Part shown: piece after piece, positions 17,310 to 25,952 of the stretch
How the letters are laid out: each line of letters begins with the position of its first letter
Position numbering within the stretch: the first letter of the stretch is position 1
Assembly: GCA_023953905.1 (NCBI GenBank)
Contig: JAMLJA010000007.1
Location: 161,379 to 225,378 of the forward strand
Origin: Rhizobiaceae bacterium
GTDB taxonomy: Bacteria; Pseudomonadota; Alphaproteobacteria; Rhizobiales; Rhizobiaceae
DNA length: 64,000 nt
Direction: 5' to 3'
Made by a program: the position numbers and the translations under genes
Notes under the pieces: generated by a model
Databases searched by the model: none
Told to the model about the DNA's origin: nothing
Seen by the model: the letters and a program-made list of their open reading frames with translations, nothing else

Positions 17310-18050
17310 TCAGGCAAGTTGCCGTGGCGTGCGCAGCCCGGCGGTCTCGCCGCCATCAATGGGTATCACCGCCCCGTTGACGTAACTGGCGCTGTCGGAC
17401 AGCAGCCAGGCGATCACTTCGCCCACCTCGTGCGGTTCGGCCAGGCGTCCGGCGGGGATGCGCAATTCGAGCGTGCGCCGCCGGTGATCGTCGGCCGTGA
17501 CGGCCTGCATCATGCGGGTGGCGATCTGGCCCGGACAGACCGCATTGAAACGCACGAGGTGCCCCAGTTCCAGCGCCAGTGCCTGTGTCAGTCCGATCAC
17601 CGCCGCTTTCGAGGCAGTGTAGAGCGCAAGCTCCTCCTCGCCGGCGCGTCCCGCGATGGAAGACACGTTGACGACCGCCCCGCGCGCCGCGATCAGTCCG
17701 TCCAGCGTCACGCGAGTCATCAGATATGTGCCGCGGGCGTTGATGTTCATCACCGTGTCCCAATCGGCGAGCGTGGAGCTCTGAAATGTCTGACGTTTGC
17801 CAATCCCGGCATTGTTGACCAGTCCGCTGATCTGGCCGCCCGAGACCTCCATCGCGCGCTCCGCCACCGCCCGGCAATCGGCCTCGTCAGATATATCGGC
17901 ACGCATGAACTCCGCTCCCGGGATCTGACGAGCGGCCTCGGCGCCGCTTTCCTCATCGCGGCCCGTGATGAGAACGGGTTTGCCCTGACTGGCCAGAACT
18001 TCCGCGGTCGCGCGGCCTATGCCGTGGGTGCCGCCGGTGATGATGAACAT
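17310..18050 (-). CDS. SDR-family oxidoreductase
   Basis: A 246-residue classical short-chain dehydrogenase. The cofactor motif is GTHGIGRA at the extreme N-terminus (TGGTHGIG), the structural motif is LVNNAGIG, the catalytic Ser is in NVSSIAG, and the catalytic pair is in LYTASKAA (YxxxK). The CPGQIATRM segment and the GAVIPIDGGETAGL end are typical. The second glycine-motif residue before the helix is His rather than the more common Ser or Ala, which is tolerated. It is 15 bases downstream of the aminotransferase gene in the same orientation, so both are probably co-transcribed. The substrate is unknown. Confidence 0.9.
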   Translation of the reverse strand: MFIITGGTHGIGRATAEVLASQGKPVLITGRDEESGAEAARQIPGAEFMRADISDEADCRAVAERAMEVSGGQISGLVNNAGIGKRQTFQSSTLADWDTVMNINARGTYLMTRVTLDGLIAARGAVVNVSSIAGRAGEEELALYTASKAAVIGLTQALALELGHLVRFNAVCPGQIATRMMQAVTADDHRRRTLELRIPAGRLAEPHEVGEVIAWLLSDSASYVNGAVIPIDGGETAGLRTPRQLA

Positions 18051-18065
18051 GTGTCGCGCCCGCTT

Positions 18066-19004
18066 TCAGACGACCGAATAGTCAACTTTGGTTGCGTGCC
18101 ATCCCTCGCCGCGCCGCTGCCAGAACCTGTCCTTGAGACGCACGGATAGCGGGCCGGGGCGGTCATTGCCTAGGATCCTGTTGTCTATGCGGGAGACGGG
18201 CATGATGCCGCCAGCGGTGGTGCATGCGAAAATCTCGTCGGCATCGCGAAACTCGTCCGCCGGGATGTCGCGCACCTCATATGGCAGGCCAAGCTCGTCG
18301 CAGAGCTCGAAAACGGAAAGCCGCGTCACACCCTCGAGCGCACCGCGCCGTGGCGACAAGACCACGCCGTCGCGTATGCAAAAGACATTGAAGCCTGGCC
18401 CCTCGGTGACATTGCCATCCACATCGAGCAAGACAGTGTAGTCGGCGCCGGTCTCGCGCGCCTCGAAAAGACTGCGCGTGAGATCGCCCCAGTGGAAGTT
18501 CTTGACGGTCGGATCGACACTCTCGGGCGGAATTCGCAGCGTCTTTGGGATCATCAGGTGCATCCCGCGCTCCATCATCTCCGGCGTGGCGACGGAGGTC
18601 CATGCGATCGCGTAGCATGAGAGGTAGCTGCGGCAGTTCCAGGGATGGCGGGTCATGCCGGGAGGCGGAGCCGCGCGCACGCATTCCATGGAGACGTAGG
18701 CCGCCTTCAGTCCGGCCAGCGCGACCAGCCTGTTGAGGATCACGCGTATCTCGTCATCGCTTTCGGACGGCGTCATCTGCAGCGCGTTCATGGAGTTTCT
18801 GAAGCGCGTGATATGGTCATCCAGCCGGAAGAAATTGCCATCCCAGACGCTGACCACATCATAGGTCACGTCCGAGCGACGATAGCCAGAGTCCAGTACG
18901 GGAATGCGCGCCTGACCGACCGGCATAAAGGCACCATCCAGATAGGCGGCACCGGCGGCATAATCCGCCCGGTTCGGATCCGGAACGACAGCGTGATCTT
19001 CCAT
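18066..19004 (-). CDS. Class IV (branched-chain/D-amino-acid type) PLP aminotransferase
   Basis: A 312-residue fold-type IV enzyme. The N-terminus has the VPVxDSGYRRSDVTYDVVSVWDG pattern, the PLP lysine is in TVKNFHWGDL, and the phosphate-binding and substrate loops are VTEGPGFNVFCIRDG and LEGVTRLSVFEL, with CTTAGGIMPV near the end. The ATG at 19004 (MEDHAVVPD) is chosen over one 13 codons upstream because of a GGGAGAG site 5 bases before it. It probably transaminates an amino acid or amine imported by the neighbouring TAXI-TRAP system. Related fungal and bacterial enzymes include (R)-selective amine transaminases; the motifs alone do not decide between them. Confidence 0.87.
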   Translation of the reverse strand: MEDHAVVPDPNRADYAAGAAYLDGAFMPVGQARIPVLDSGYRRSDVTYDVVSVWDGNFFRLDDHITRFRNSMNALQMTPSESDDEIRVILNRLVALAGLKAAYVSMECVRAAPPPGMTRHPWNCRSYLSCYAIAWTSVATPEMMERGMHLMIPKTLRIPPESVDPTVKNFHWGDLTRSLFEARETGADYTVLLDVDGNVTEGPGFNVFCIRDGVVLSPRRGALEGVTRLSVFELCDELGLPYEVRDIPADEFRDADEIFACTTAGGIMPVSRIDNRILGNDRPGPLSVRLKDRFWQRRGEGWHATKVDYSVV

Positions 19005-19050
19005 TGGACTCTCCCGTTGCATCCGTGACGTCGCCCACGGCACTCAAAGG

Positions 19051-19079
19051 CGGGTACCAACTTATAAGTTATATGTCAA
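19051..19079 (-). promoter_or_regulatory. Candidate promoter with 12-bp palindromic operator (AACTTATAAGTT)
   Basis: Upstream of the aminotransferase gene the minus strand reads TTGACA (19079-19074), a 17-base spacer, then TACCCG (19056-19051). The spacer contains the perfect palindrome AACTTATAAGTT (19059-19070). A repressor bound there would block RNA polymerase. The -10 is poor, so the promoter call is weaker than the palindrome. The interval 19080-19188 shows no gene. Confidence 0.45.
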
Positions 19080-19188
19080 ACAGCGAGCGCACTGTGGGAT
19101 TCGTTGACTGTTGTTTGGGGTCTGGCTGAGTGTTCAGGCAGGGATCGCTCGCGCGGTCCCTGCCCTCTGGATGGATTGTGTAACGTCG

Positions 19189-21381
19189 TCAGTCCAGTCC
19201 GCGGGCCACGGTGCGCGGACTTGCGAACCCCTTCTGATAGGCAAACAGCCCTGCCGCGATGGCCAGACCGACAAGATCGGTAATCAGGCCGCCCTGGATC
19301 ATGCCCAGCGCCCCGACAAGCAGAAGGACGCGCAGCACGGCATTGAGCGGGCCGAAGAACCAGCCCTGAACGGCGCCTGCCAGCATGTAGACGCCGACAC
19401 AAGCTGTCGCGAAGACATGCAGGATGTCCAGCCATTCTCCCTGCATCAGCAATGCGCCGGAGTAGAAGAACATGAACGGCACGACGAAGGCCGCGAGCCC
19501 GAACTTGAAACTCTCGACGGATGTTCGCATCGGGTCGGAACCCGATAAGGCCGCCGCGGCATAGGCTGCGAGCGCGACCGGCGGCGTGATGGCCGACATG
19601 ACCGCATAGTAGAACACGAAGAAATGCGCGGTCAGGACCGGGATGCCAAGCGCGATCAATCCGGGCGCGACCACGGCTGCCGCCACCGCATAGGCCGCCG
19701 TCGTGGGCATGCCCATGCCAAGCACGATTGCGATGCACATGGCGAAGAACAGTGCCAGCAGCTGGTTTTGCTCGGCCACACCCAGAAGCAGCGTGGAGAA
19801 GCGCGCGCCAACTCCCGTCAGCGCGATGACGCCGACAATGATGCCCGCGCAGGCGCAGACCGCGACAAGCTGGATCGACATCTTCGCGGCCAGCTCGAAT
19901 GCCTTCATGACCGCCTTGACGCCCATGCGGTGCGGGGTGAGCCAGCTTACCACTGCCGCCGAGATCATGGCGAGCGTGCCTGCCCGGATCACCGAATAGC
20001 CCGCGAACAGTGCGTAGACGAGGATGATGATCGGCAGGAACAGATAGGCCTGTTTCAGCAAATCGCTGAAGATCGGCAACGCGCTCTTGGGAAGCCCCTT
20101 CATGCCAAGCTTGGTCGCCTGAAGATCGACCATGAAGTAGACCGAGGCGAAGTAGAGTATGGAAGGGATGATCGCCGCAATGACGATGTCGGTGTAGGGG
20201 ATGCCCGTCACTTCGGCCATGATGAACGCGCCTGCGCCCATGATGGGCGGCATGATCTGTCCGCCCGAGGAGGCAGCCGCCTCGATGGCGCCAGCGCTCT
20301 TGGCCGGATAGCCGACACGCTTCATCAGGGGGATGGTGAGCGATCCCGTCGACACAACATTGCCCGCCGATGTTCCGTTGATCATGCCCATCAGGCCCGA
20401 GGCGAAGACGGCCACCTTGGCCGGGCCGCCACGCGCCCTGCCCGCAGCGGCAAAGGCGAAGTTGACGAAATAGTCGCCCACTTTCGATGCCTGGAGAAAG
20501 GCCGCGAAGGTGATGAACAGGATGATATAGGTGGACGAGACGGCGACTGGATCGCCCAGTATTCCCTGATCCGTGTAGATGTAGGTGAAGAAGCGTTCCG
20601 GCGAGTAGCCGCGATGCGACAGGAACCCCGGCAGATACGGACCGGTGAAGGAGTAGGCGATGAAGACGCCCGCAATGATGACCAGCGCCAGACCGGCGAC
20701 GCGTCGGGTCAGTTCCAGGATCAGGATCGCGCCGACGAGGGCTGCGTAGAAATCGGCCGGTTGCGCCATCGCGGTTCCCGCGCGCAGCCGGATTGCCTGA
20801 ACATTGTAGAGAATGTATCCGGCGACAACGACGGCAGCGATCGACAACAGCACATCGGCCCAGTGGAGTGAACTCTGCGCGCGACGCGGGAAGAACCAGC
20901 CTCCGGCAATCGCCGCCGCGGTGCCGATCACAAAGGGCAGGCCATAGCTCTGGAAGACGAAGGCGGCAGGGCGCGCGACACCGGCGACCCACCATGCCAC
21001 CCATGCGCCGCCGATCATTGCCGCGGCATAGAGGATGCCGGCGGTGGCGATCAGCGCCAGCACGATTTCGAGCGGCGCCAGCTTCAGGAAACGACCCTGC
21101 TCGCGGCCGGGTTCGACGAAACCGGCGGAGTAGACGATGAAGCCGATGAACAGGCCGCCCGCGACATGGGTGATGCGGTAAGCCCAGGTTTCCAGCGGAT
21201 AGAGGTTCATCACCCCGATGTGGAAGAGCGTGTAGGCGATACAGGCGCCGATCAGGCTCAGTTTCAGGGCGGACTGGGTGAATTCACGCTGGTTCGTTGC
21301 CAGCGGCTCGTCGTCGGCGTTGCGCGATACGATCGCCTCGATCGATTCGGGCGCGACCTCATCCTTGCTTGAAGATGACAT
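19189..21381 (-). CDS. TAXI-type TRAP transporter, fused small and large permease (DctQM)
   Basis: A 730-residue membrane protein. About 45 cytoplasmic residues are followed by some 18-20 hydrophobic segments: a 4-helix DctQ-like part and a 12-helix DctM part fused in one chain, the usual form of TAXI-TRAP systems. The DctM signatures are present (GLMGMINGTSAGNVVSTGSLTIPLMKR in two stretches, ASSGGQIMPPIMGAGAFIMAE, GMGMPTTAAYAVAA). It works with the TAXI binding protein encoded immediately upstream. TRAP systems use an ion gradient to import carboxylates or amino acids. An open frame on the same strand within this gene (to 19076) is an out-of-frame artefact. Confidence 0.93.
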   Translation of the reverse strand: MSSSSKDEVAPESIEAIVSRNADDEPLATNQREFTQSALKLSLIGACIAYTLFHIGVMNLYPLETWAYRITHVAGGLFIGFIVYSAGFVEPGREQGRFLKLAPLEIVLALIATAGILYAAAMIGGAWVAWWVAGVARPAAFVFQSYGLPFVIGTAAAIAGGWFFPRRAQSSLHWADVLLSIAAVVVAGYILYNVQAIRLRAGTAMAQPADFYAALVGAILILELTRRVAGLALVIIAGVFIAYSFTGPYLPGFLSHRGYSPERFFTYIYTDQGILGDPVAVSSTYIILFITFAAFLQASKVGDYFVNFAFAAAGRARGGPAKVAVFASGLMGMINGTSAGNVVSTGSLTIPLMKRVGYPAKSAGAIEAAASSGGQIMPPIMGAGAFIMAEVTGIPYTDIVIAAIIPSILYFASVYFMVDLQATKLGMKGLPKSALPIFSDLLKQAYLFLPIIILVYALFAGYSVIRAGTLAMISAAVVSWLTPHRMGVKAVMKAFELAAKMSIQLVAVCACAGIIVGVIALTGVGARFSTLLLGVAEQNQLLALFFAMCIAIVLGMGMPTTAAYAVAAAVVAPGLIALGIPVLTAHFFVFYYAVMSAITPPVALAAYAAAALSGSDPMRTSVESFKFGLAAFVVPFMFFYSGALLMQGEWLDILHVFATACVGVYMLAGAVQGWFFGPLNAVLRVLLLVGALGMIQGGLITDLVGLAIAAGLFAYQKGFASPRTVARGLD

Positions 21382-21421
21382 TTCTTCCTCCCCTGAAGAC
21401 TGTTCAATCGGCGCGCATGCG

Positions 21422-21452
21422 ACGGGCGCCGGCCAGTGCGGCCGCCGCCCGT
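21422..21452 (-). other. Stem-loop between TAXI binding protein and permease genes
   Basis: Arms 21422-21434 (ACGGGCGCCGGCC) and 21440-21452 (GGCCGCCGCCCGT) pair over 13 positions with one C-C mismatch; the loop is AGTGC. It lies 26 bases after the binding-protein stop. It probably protects or partly terminates the transcript so that binding protein exceeds permease. Confidence 0.6.
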
Positions 21453-21477
21453 TCGGGTCGGGGCAGGTCCCCTTCCC

Positions 21478-22452
21478 TTAGCCTTTCAGCTCGTCGGGTA
21501 TGGTGACGCCAATTTCCTCGAAATAGCGCACCGCACCCGGATGATAGGGAAGGAAGGTGTCCTTATCGACGTTCTGCGGAATGGTCTCCGCGGCGGTCGA
21601 GTGGATCTGCTTCATGCGGTCGTTGTTCTCCATCACCAGCTTGGTGATTTCGTAGGCGAGGCTTTCGGGCATATCCTTGTGGGCCACGGCAAAGTTCCAC
21701 AGGCTCACGGTGCCCTGCGGGTCGGGATAGCCCTGATACAGGCCGCCCGGCACCTCGAAGGCCGCCAGTTCGGGGCGCGCCTCAAGGATCTTGGTGGCCT
21801 CTTCTGCCGAGAAGCCGAAGATGTTGACGGGGTTTTCAGCAGCAATCTGGGCGAACGCCGCGATTGGAACACCGGCGGCAAAGGCGAAGGCGTCGATCAG
21901 GCCGTCCTTGACCTGCCCCACGGCGTCGTTGGCGCCGGAGAAGCTGACATCGGCGGTGATCCCGTTGATCTCGAAGAAGCGGGGCCAGTAGGTTGCCGCG
22001 GTTCCGCCAGCCGGACCGACGGAGACACGCTTGCCTTGCAGATCGGCCACCGATGTGATGCCCGAAGACTTGAGCGCGACCGCCTGGAAGGGCGTTTGGT
22101 ACATCGGGAACAGCGCGCGCAGGTTCTTGTGCTCCACGCCCGGCGCCAGTTCGCTCTCGCCAACCCATGCCTCGTAGGCCGGGCCCATCGTGACCAGACC
22201 GATCTGGTGGTCGCCGGTCTCGACCAGCGTGGCGTTCTGGACCGGCCCGCCGGTGACTTCGCCTGACGCGTTGACGCCGAGGTTCTCGGTGATCAGTCCG
22301 GCAAGGCCGGTGCCGTAGATGAAGTAGGTGCCGCCCTGACTGGCGGTACCGATGGTCAGGCTGGTTGGCCAGCCTTCACGATCCTGCGCCAGAGCCGGTG
22401 CAGCAACGAGCAATGCCGCGGCCTGCAGGGCCGCGATGGTGAAAGTGCGCAT
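21478..22452 (-). CDS. TAXI-family TRAP transporter solute-binding protein
   Basis: A 324-residue periplasmic protein. A Sec signal peptide occupies residues 1-22 (LQAAALLVAAPALA, then QDREGWP). Next come the TAXI hallmark LTIGTASQGGTYFIYGTGLAGLI and the mid-protein VSVGPAGGTAATYWPRFF. It is first of a two-gene operon with the fused permease. TAXI proteins studied in other organisms bind glutamate, 2-oxoglutarate or related acids; here the aminotransferase next door would suit an amino or oxo acid (inference). Confidence 0.92.
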   Translation of the reverse strand: MRTFTIAALQAAALLVAAPALAQDREGWPTSLTIGTASQGGTYFIYGTGLAGLITENLGVNASGEVTGGPVQNATLVETGDHQIGLVTMGPAYEAWVGESELAPGVEHKNLRALFPMYQTPFQAVALKSSGITSVADLQGKRVSVGPAGGTAATYWPRFFEINGITADVSFSGANDAVGQVKDGLIDAFAFAAGVPIAAFAQIAAENPVNIFGFSAEEATKILEARPELAAFEVPGGLYQGYPDPQGTVSLWNFAVAHKDMPESLAYEITKLVMENNDRMKQIHSTAAETIPQNVDKDTFLPYHPGAVRYFEEIGVTIPDELKG

Positions 22453-22637
22453 GGTTGTCCTCCCAACGGTTTCTCATCGGACCGCGCGGCACCGGAACTC
22501 CTCCCAATGTCCGCGACGGTTGGGCGGCAGAATGCGCGTCGAGGATCATGCCGCAAGGCCCGCAAGCCAGCTTCTTCATGAAGTTCGTGCGATGAATGAA
22601 AGGGATGAGTGGAAAAGGTAACATTGGCCTCTTGCAG

Positions 22638-22655
22638 TGTGTGACTCCTCACACA
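22638..22655. terminator. Perfect inverted repeat after the response-regulator gene
   Basis: TGTGTGA (22638-22644), CTCC loop, TCACACA (22649-22655), 10 bases past the response-regulator stop and about 190 bases before the TAXI gene start. It could be a terminator (without T-run) or a binding site for the activator upstream of the TAXI operon. The remaining sequence 22453-22637 shows no gene. Confidence 0.45.
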
Positions 22656-22664
22656 TTGCCGGCG

Positions 22665-24026
22665 CTAGTCGCTGTTTGGCGCCGTCTCACGCCCCAGCAC
22701 GTGCTTGTCCAGCGCGTATCGCTGCATCTTCTCATAGAGCGTCTTGCGCGATATTCCGAGCGATTCATAGACGGGTTTCAGGCTGCCTCCATGGGCCTGC
22801 AGCGCGCCCGCGATGACGGAGCGCTCGAAATGGGCAACCCTGTCGGCGAGACGTTCGGAGCCTTCAGCCGATTGCGCGGCATCGATACCGTCCAGCCCGA
22901 GCCCGAGCACGAAGCGATCCGCCGCATTGCGCAGTTCGCGCACATTCCCCGGCCATTCGCGCTGTGCGATGGCGGCAAGCACCTGCGGCGTCACCTCGAC
23001 CATATCGCGCCGATGGCGTCCGGCAGCCTCGCGCACCAGCTGCATGAACAGAATCGGCACATCCTCGCGGCGCGCGACGAGCGGTGGCACGTGCAGCGTG
23101 ACCACGTTCAGCCGGTAGAGAAGATCCTCCCGGAAGCGACCGGCCGCGACCTCATCAGCGAGTTCGACCTTGCTCGCCGCAATGAAGCGGACATCCAGCG
23201 GGATGGGTTCATTGGACCCAAGCCGAACGATGACGCGGTCCTGAATGACGCGCAAAAGCCGAGCCTGGAGATCGGCGGGCATGGAGCCGATCTCATCGAG
23301 CAACACCGTGCCGCCGCGCGCATGTTCGAATTTGCCGTAGCGTGCGCGCATGGCGCCGGGAAAGGCCCCCGCCTCATGGCCGAACAGCTCACTCTCGATG
23401 AGGTTGCCGGGCAGCGCGGCGCAGTTGATCGCAACGAACGGGCGGTCGGCGCGTCCGCTGATGTCGTGCAGTGCCCGCGCCACCACTTCCTTGCCGGCGC
23501 CAGTCGCGCCGACGATCAGCACATCGGCATCCGTGCCCGCCACGGCGCGCAGCCGATAGCGCAGATCGATCATCGCGGCGGATCGTCCGGGCAACCGGCT
23601 TTCGATGTCGTCGCGCTGGCCGGCGGCCGCGCGCAGCAGCCGGTTTTCCAGTATGAGGCCGCGCCGGTCGAGTGCGCGGGCCGCGACATCGGCCAGATGC
23701 TGGCCCGAAAATGGCTTCTCGATGAAATCATAGGCCCCCGCCCGCATGGCGCTGACGGCGAGCTGGACGTCGCCATGGCCCGTGACGAGTATCACCGGCA
23801 ACTCGGTATCGATGTCGCGCACCTTGCCAAGCAGCGTCATGCCGTCCATGCCCGGCATCCGGATGTCGCTGACGATGACGCCATTGAAGCCCGGCGTCAC
23901 ATAATTGAGCGCGGCTTCCGCAGACGCGAAATCGCGGACGGCAAATCCCGCCAGTTGCAGCGATTGCGCGGTCGACAGCCGGATTTCCTCCTCGTCATCG
24001 ACAAGCAGCACGGTTGACGGCTTCAT
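22665..24026 (-). CDS. DctD-like sigma-54-dependent response regulator
   Basis: 453 residues. The receiver domain (1-120) has acidic residues D10/D11 and phospho-acceptor D54 (VSDIRMPGMDG). The central AAA+ domain has Walker A GATGAGKE, Walker B LLDEIGSMPADLQ and the arginine-finger region. The C-terminal Fis-type helix-turn-helix is GGSLKPVYESLGISRKTLY. In place of the sigma-54-contact loop GAFTGA the sequence reads GAFPGA. It overlaps the kinase gene by 4 bases (24023-24026). It should activate sigma-54 promoters after phosphorylation, most simply the adjoining TAXI-TRAP operon, though I could not find a convincing -24/-12 element there. Confidence 0.9.
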   Translation of the reverse strand: MKPSTVLLVDDEEEIRLSTAQSLQLAGFAVRDFASAEAALNYVTPGFNGVIVSDIRMPGMDGMTLLGKVRDIDTELPVILVTGHGDVQLAVSAMRAGAYDFIEKPFSGQHLADVAARALDRRGLILENRLLRAAAGQRDDIESRLPGRSAAMIDLRYRLRAVAGTDADVLIVGATGAGKEVVARALHDISGRADRPFVAINCAALPGNLIESELFGHEAGAFPGAMRARYGKFEHARGGTVLLDEIGSMPADLQARLLRVIQDRVIVRLGSNEPIPLDVRFIAASKVELADEVAAGRFREDLLYRLNVVTLHVPPLVARREDVPILFMQLVREAAGRHRRDMVEVTPQVLAAIAQREWPGNVRELRNAADRFVLGLGLDGIDAAQSAEGSERLADRVAHFERSVIAGALQAHGGSLKPVYESLGISRKTLYEKMQRYALDKHVLGRETAPNSD

Positions 24027-25894
24027 TCGGCTGCCTCGCTGACGGGCACGGACGCCGTCTGCAGATCGATGCGCACCAGCGTCCCGCCTTCGGGATGGCG
24101 CTCGACGGTGAGCGCGCCGCCGAAATCCTTGACGATGTTGTAGGAGATGGAGAGGCCCAGCCCAAGCCCCTTGCCCACGCCTTTCGTGGAGAAGAACGGA
24201 TCGAAAATGCGCTCCGCTATCGCGTCGGGGACGCCGGGGCCGCGATCGCGCACGGTGATGATCACTCTTTCGCCTGCGCGCGTGGCTGCGAGATCTATGC
24301 GCCTGTCGTCCAGTCCCTCAACGGCGTCGGCGGCATTCGAAATAATGTTGACCAGAACCTGTTGAAGCCTGACCGACCCGGCGCGCACCACGAGCGGCTC
24401 CGTGCCAAGATCGATTGCGAGTTGTGCATCGGCGGCCTTGAGACGCCAGGCGACGATCTCCAATGTGTCCCTGACGACCTCGTCGAGCATGACCGGTCCA
24501 AGCTTCTGGTTGGGCTTGCGGGCGAAATTGCGCAGATGGCGGCTGATCGATGCCATGCGGTCCACCAGCTTGGAAATGCGGCTCACATTGTCGGTGGCCT
24601 CGTCGGTTCGCCCTCGCTCGATGAGCAGCGCGGCATTGTCGGCATAGGTGCGGACGGCCGCCAGCGGCTGGTTGAATTCATGCGAAAGTGCGGCCGACAT
24701 CTGACCGAGCGCCGCGAGCTTTCCGGCCTGAACGAGATCGGATTGCGTCTTGCGCAGGGCGCGTTCCGTGGCACGTCTCTCGGTGACCTCTTCTTCCAGC
24801 CGGGCATTGACCGCAGCGAGGTCGGCGGTGCGCTCCTCGACGCGCCGCTCAAGCAGTTCCTGTGCCTCGCGCTGAACCTGAAGTCGCTCGGCCAGCCGCG
24901 CCCGACGCTGCAGCCAGACCGCGACACCCATCGCGCCAAGGCCGACAAGCAGCATAAGCGCGACGACAACCGTCAGTGCCTGCGTGCGCGCCGATGCCGT
25001 GTCCAGCAGGACCTTCACCGTCCAGTCGGCAGCCGGCATCGTTTCCGTCACCGTCAGATACTCACGGTCCCTGCTATTATCCGAGATGGTCAGCAGGTCG
25101 AACTGTCCGGCGCTTGTCGACCGGGTCACCGGCAACTGCATCAACTGCGCATTGGCATACCGGCGGGTGGCGGCGGTACGCGCAAGCCTTTCTGCAGTCA
25201 GCGGCTCGATCGCCGTGAACAGCCAGTCTGGCGGCCCGGACATGAAGATGATGCCTTCGGGATCGGTGACGATGATCTCATAGTCGCTGCCGCGCCAGGA
25301 TCGTTCGATGGAATCAATATCGACCTTGAATACGACCACGCCGCGAACGTCGTCGCCTAGCCGGATTGGCGCGCCGAAATAGTAGCCGCGCTTCAGCGAG
25401 GTGGTGCCGAGGGCGAAGAAACGGCCCTTGCCGCCGGCGAGCGCGTCGAAGAAATAGGGCCGGTAGCTGAAATTCTCGCCGATGAAGGTCGGCGTCTGAT
25501 CGAAATTCGAGGCGGCGATCGTGTTGCCGTCGGGCAGCATGACGTAAATGTCGGATGATTCCAGCAGCCGGTTGATGCTCTTCAGGTAGCGGTTCACCGC
25601 GTCCACCTGTTCCCGGTCTCCGGGCCGGGTTACGAGGTCCCTGATTTCCTGGTGGTCGGCAATCAGTTCGGGCAGCTTCTCGTAGCGGTCAAGCTGTCCT
25701 TGCAGCGCGGTCACGGCAAGGCCGAGCGTGTTTGCGCCACGCGCTGCCGCCTGTTGGAGATAGTAGTTGGTCAGGGCGCGCGTGCCGAAAAGCGCGATCA
25801 ATCCGCCAAGCAGCAACGCTGCCAGGCCAAGAATGACAGAATGTCGCCGCCATAGACCGTTCATCCGCACCCATCGTAGCCACGCAGAGGCCAC
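24023..25894 (-). CDS. DctB-like membrane sensor histidine kinase
   Basis: 623 residues from GTG 25894; an ATG ten codons later (25864) is an equally good start. The layout is transmembrane segment 1 (about 18-38), a periplasmic double-Cache-type sensor with DctB-like motifs (NFDQTPTFIGENFSYRPYF, GRFFALGTTSLKRGYYFGAPI), transmembrane segment 2 near 305, and a coiled-coil signalling helix. Then comes HisKA with the phospho-histidine in SAALSHEFNQPLAAVRTYADNA and an HATPase domain (VNIISNAADAV, DRGPGVPD, GLGLGLSISYNIV). It is the partner of the sigma-54 regulator. The periplasmic motifs suggest a carboxylate ligand. Confidence 0.92.
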   Translation of the reverse strand: MASAWLRWVRMNGLWRRHSVILGLAALLLGGLIALFGTRALTNYYLQQAAARGANTLGLAVTALQGQLDRYEKLPELIADHQEIRDLVTRPGDREQVDAVNRYLKSINRLLESSDIYVMLPDGNTIAASNFDQTPTFIGENFSYRPYFFDALAGGKGRFFALGTTSLKRGYYFGAPIRLGDDVRGVVVFKVDIDSIERSWRGSDYEIIVTDPEGIIFMSGPPDWLFTAIEPLTAERLARTAATRRYANAQLMQLPVTRSTSAGQFDLLTISDNSRDREYLTVTETMPAADWTVKVLLDTASARTQALTVVVALMLLVGLGAMGVAVWLQRRARLAERLQVQREAQELLERRVEERTADLAAVNARLEEEVTERRATERALRKTQSDLVQAGKLAALGQMSAALSHEFNQPLAAVRTYADNAALLIERGRTDEATDNVSRISKLVDRMASISRHLRNFARKPNQKLGPVMLDEVVRDTLEIVAWRLKAADAQLAIDLGTEPLVVRAGSVRLQQVLVNIISNAADAVEGLDDRRIDLAATRAGERVIITVRDRGPGVPDAIAERIFDPFFSTKGVGKGLGLGLSISYNIVKDFGGALTVERHPEGGTLVRIDLQTASVPVSEAAE

Positions 25895-25952
25895 GACTTA
25901 TAGCGCGGCCTTGGCGGCACTGTCGAATGTCTACGCAAGCAGGAATTACGCG

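Noticed and set aside
19624..20871. A 415-codon plus-strand frame within the TRAP permease
   Set aside because: The product is an Asp/Arg/His-rich shadow of the transmembrane gene on the other strand.
19076..21004. A 642-codon open frame overlapping the fused TRAP permease
   Set aside because: Same strand, different frame; the product is rich in Arg, Cys, His and Gly with no hydrophobic segments, whereas the 19189-21381 frame gives a clear TRAP permease.
22453..22637. A sigma-54 (-24/-12) promoter before the TAXI gene
   Set aside because: The closest match on the minus strand (TGGCTTGCGGGCCTTGC) has 12 rather than 10 bases between GG and GC. Promoter mapping would be needed.
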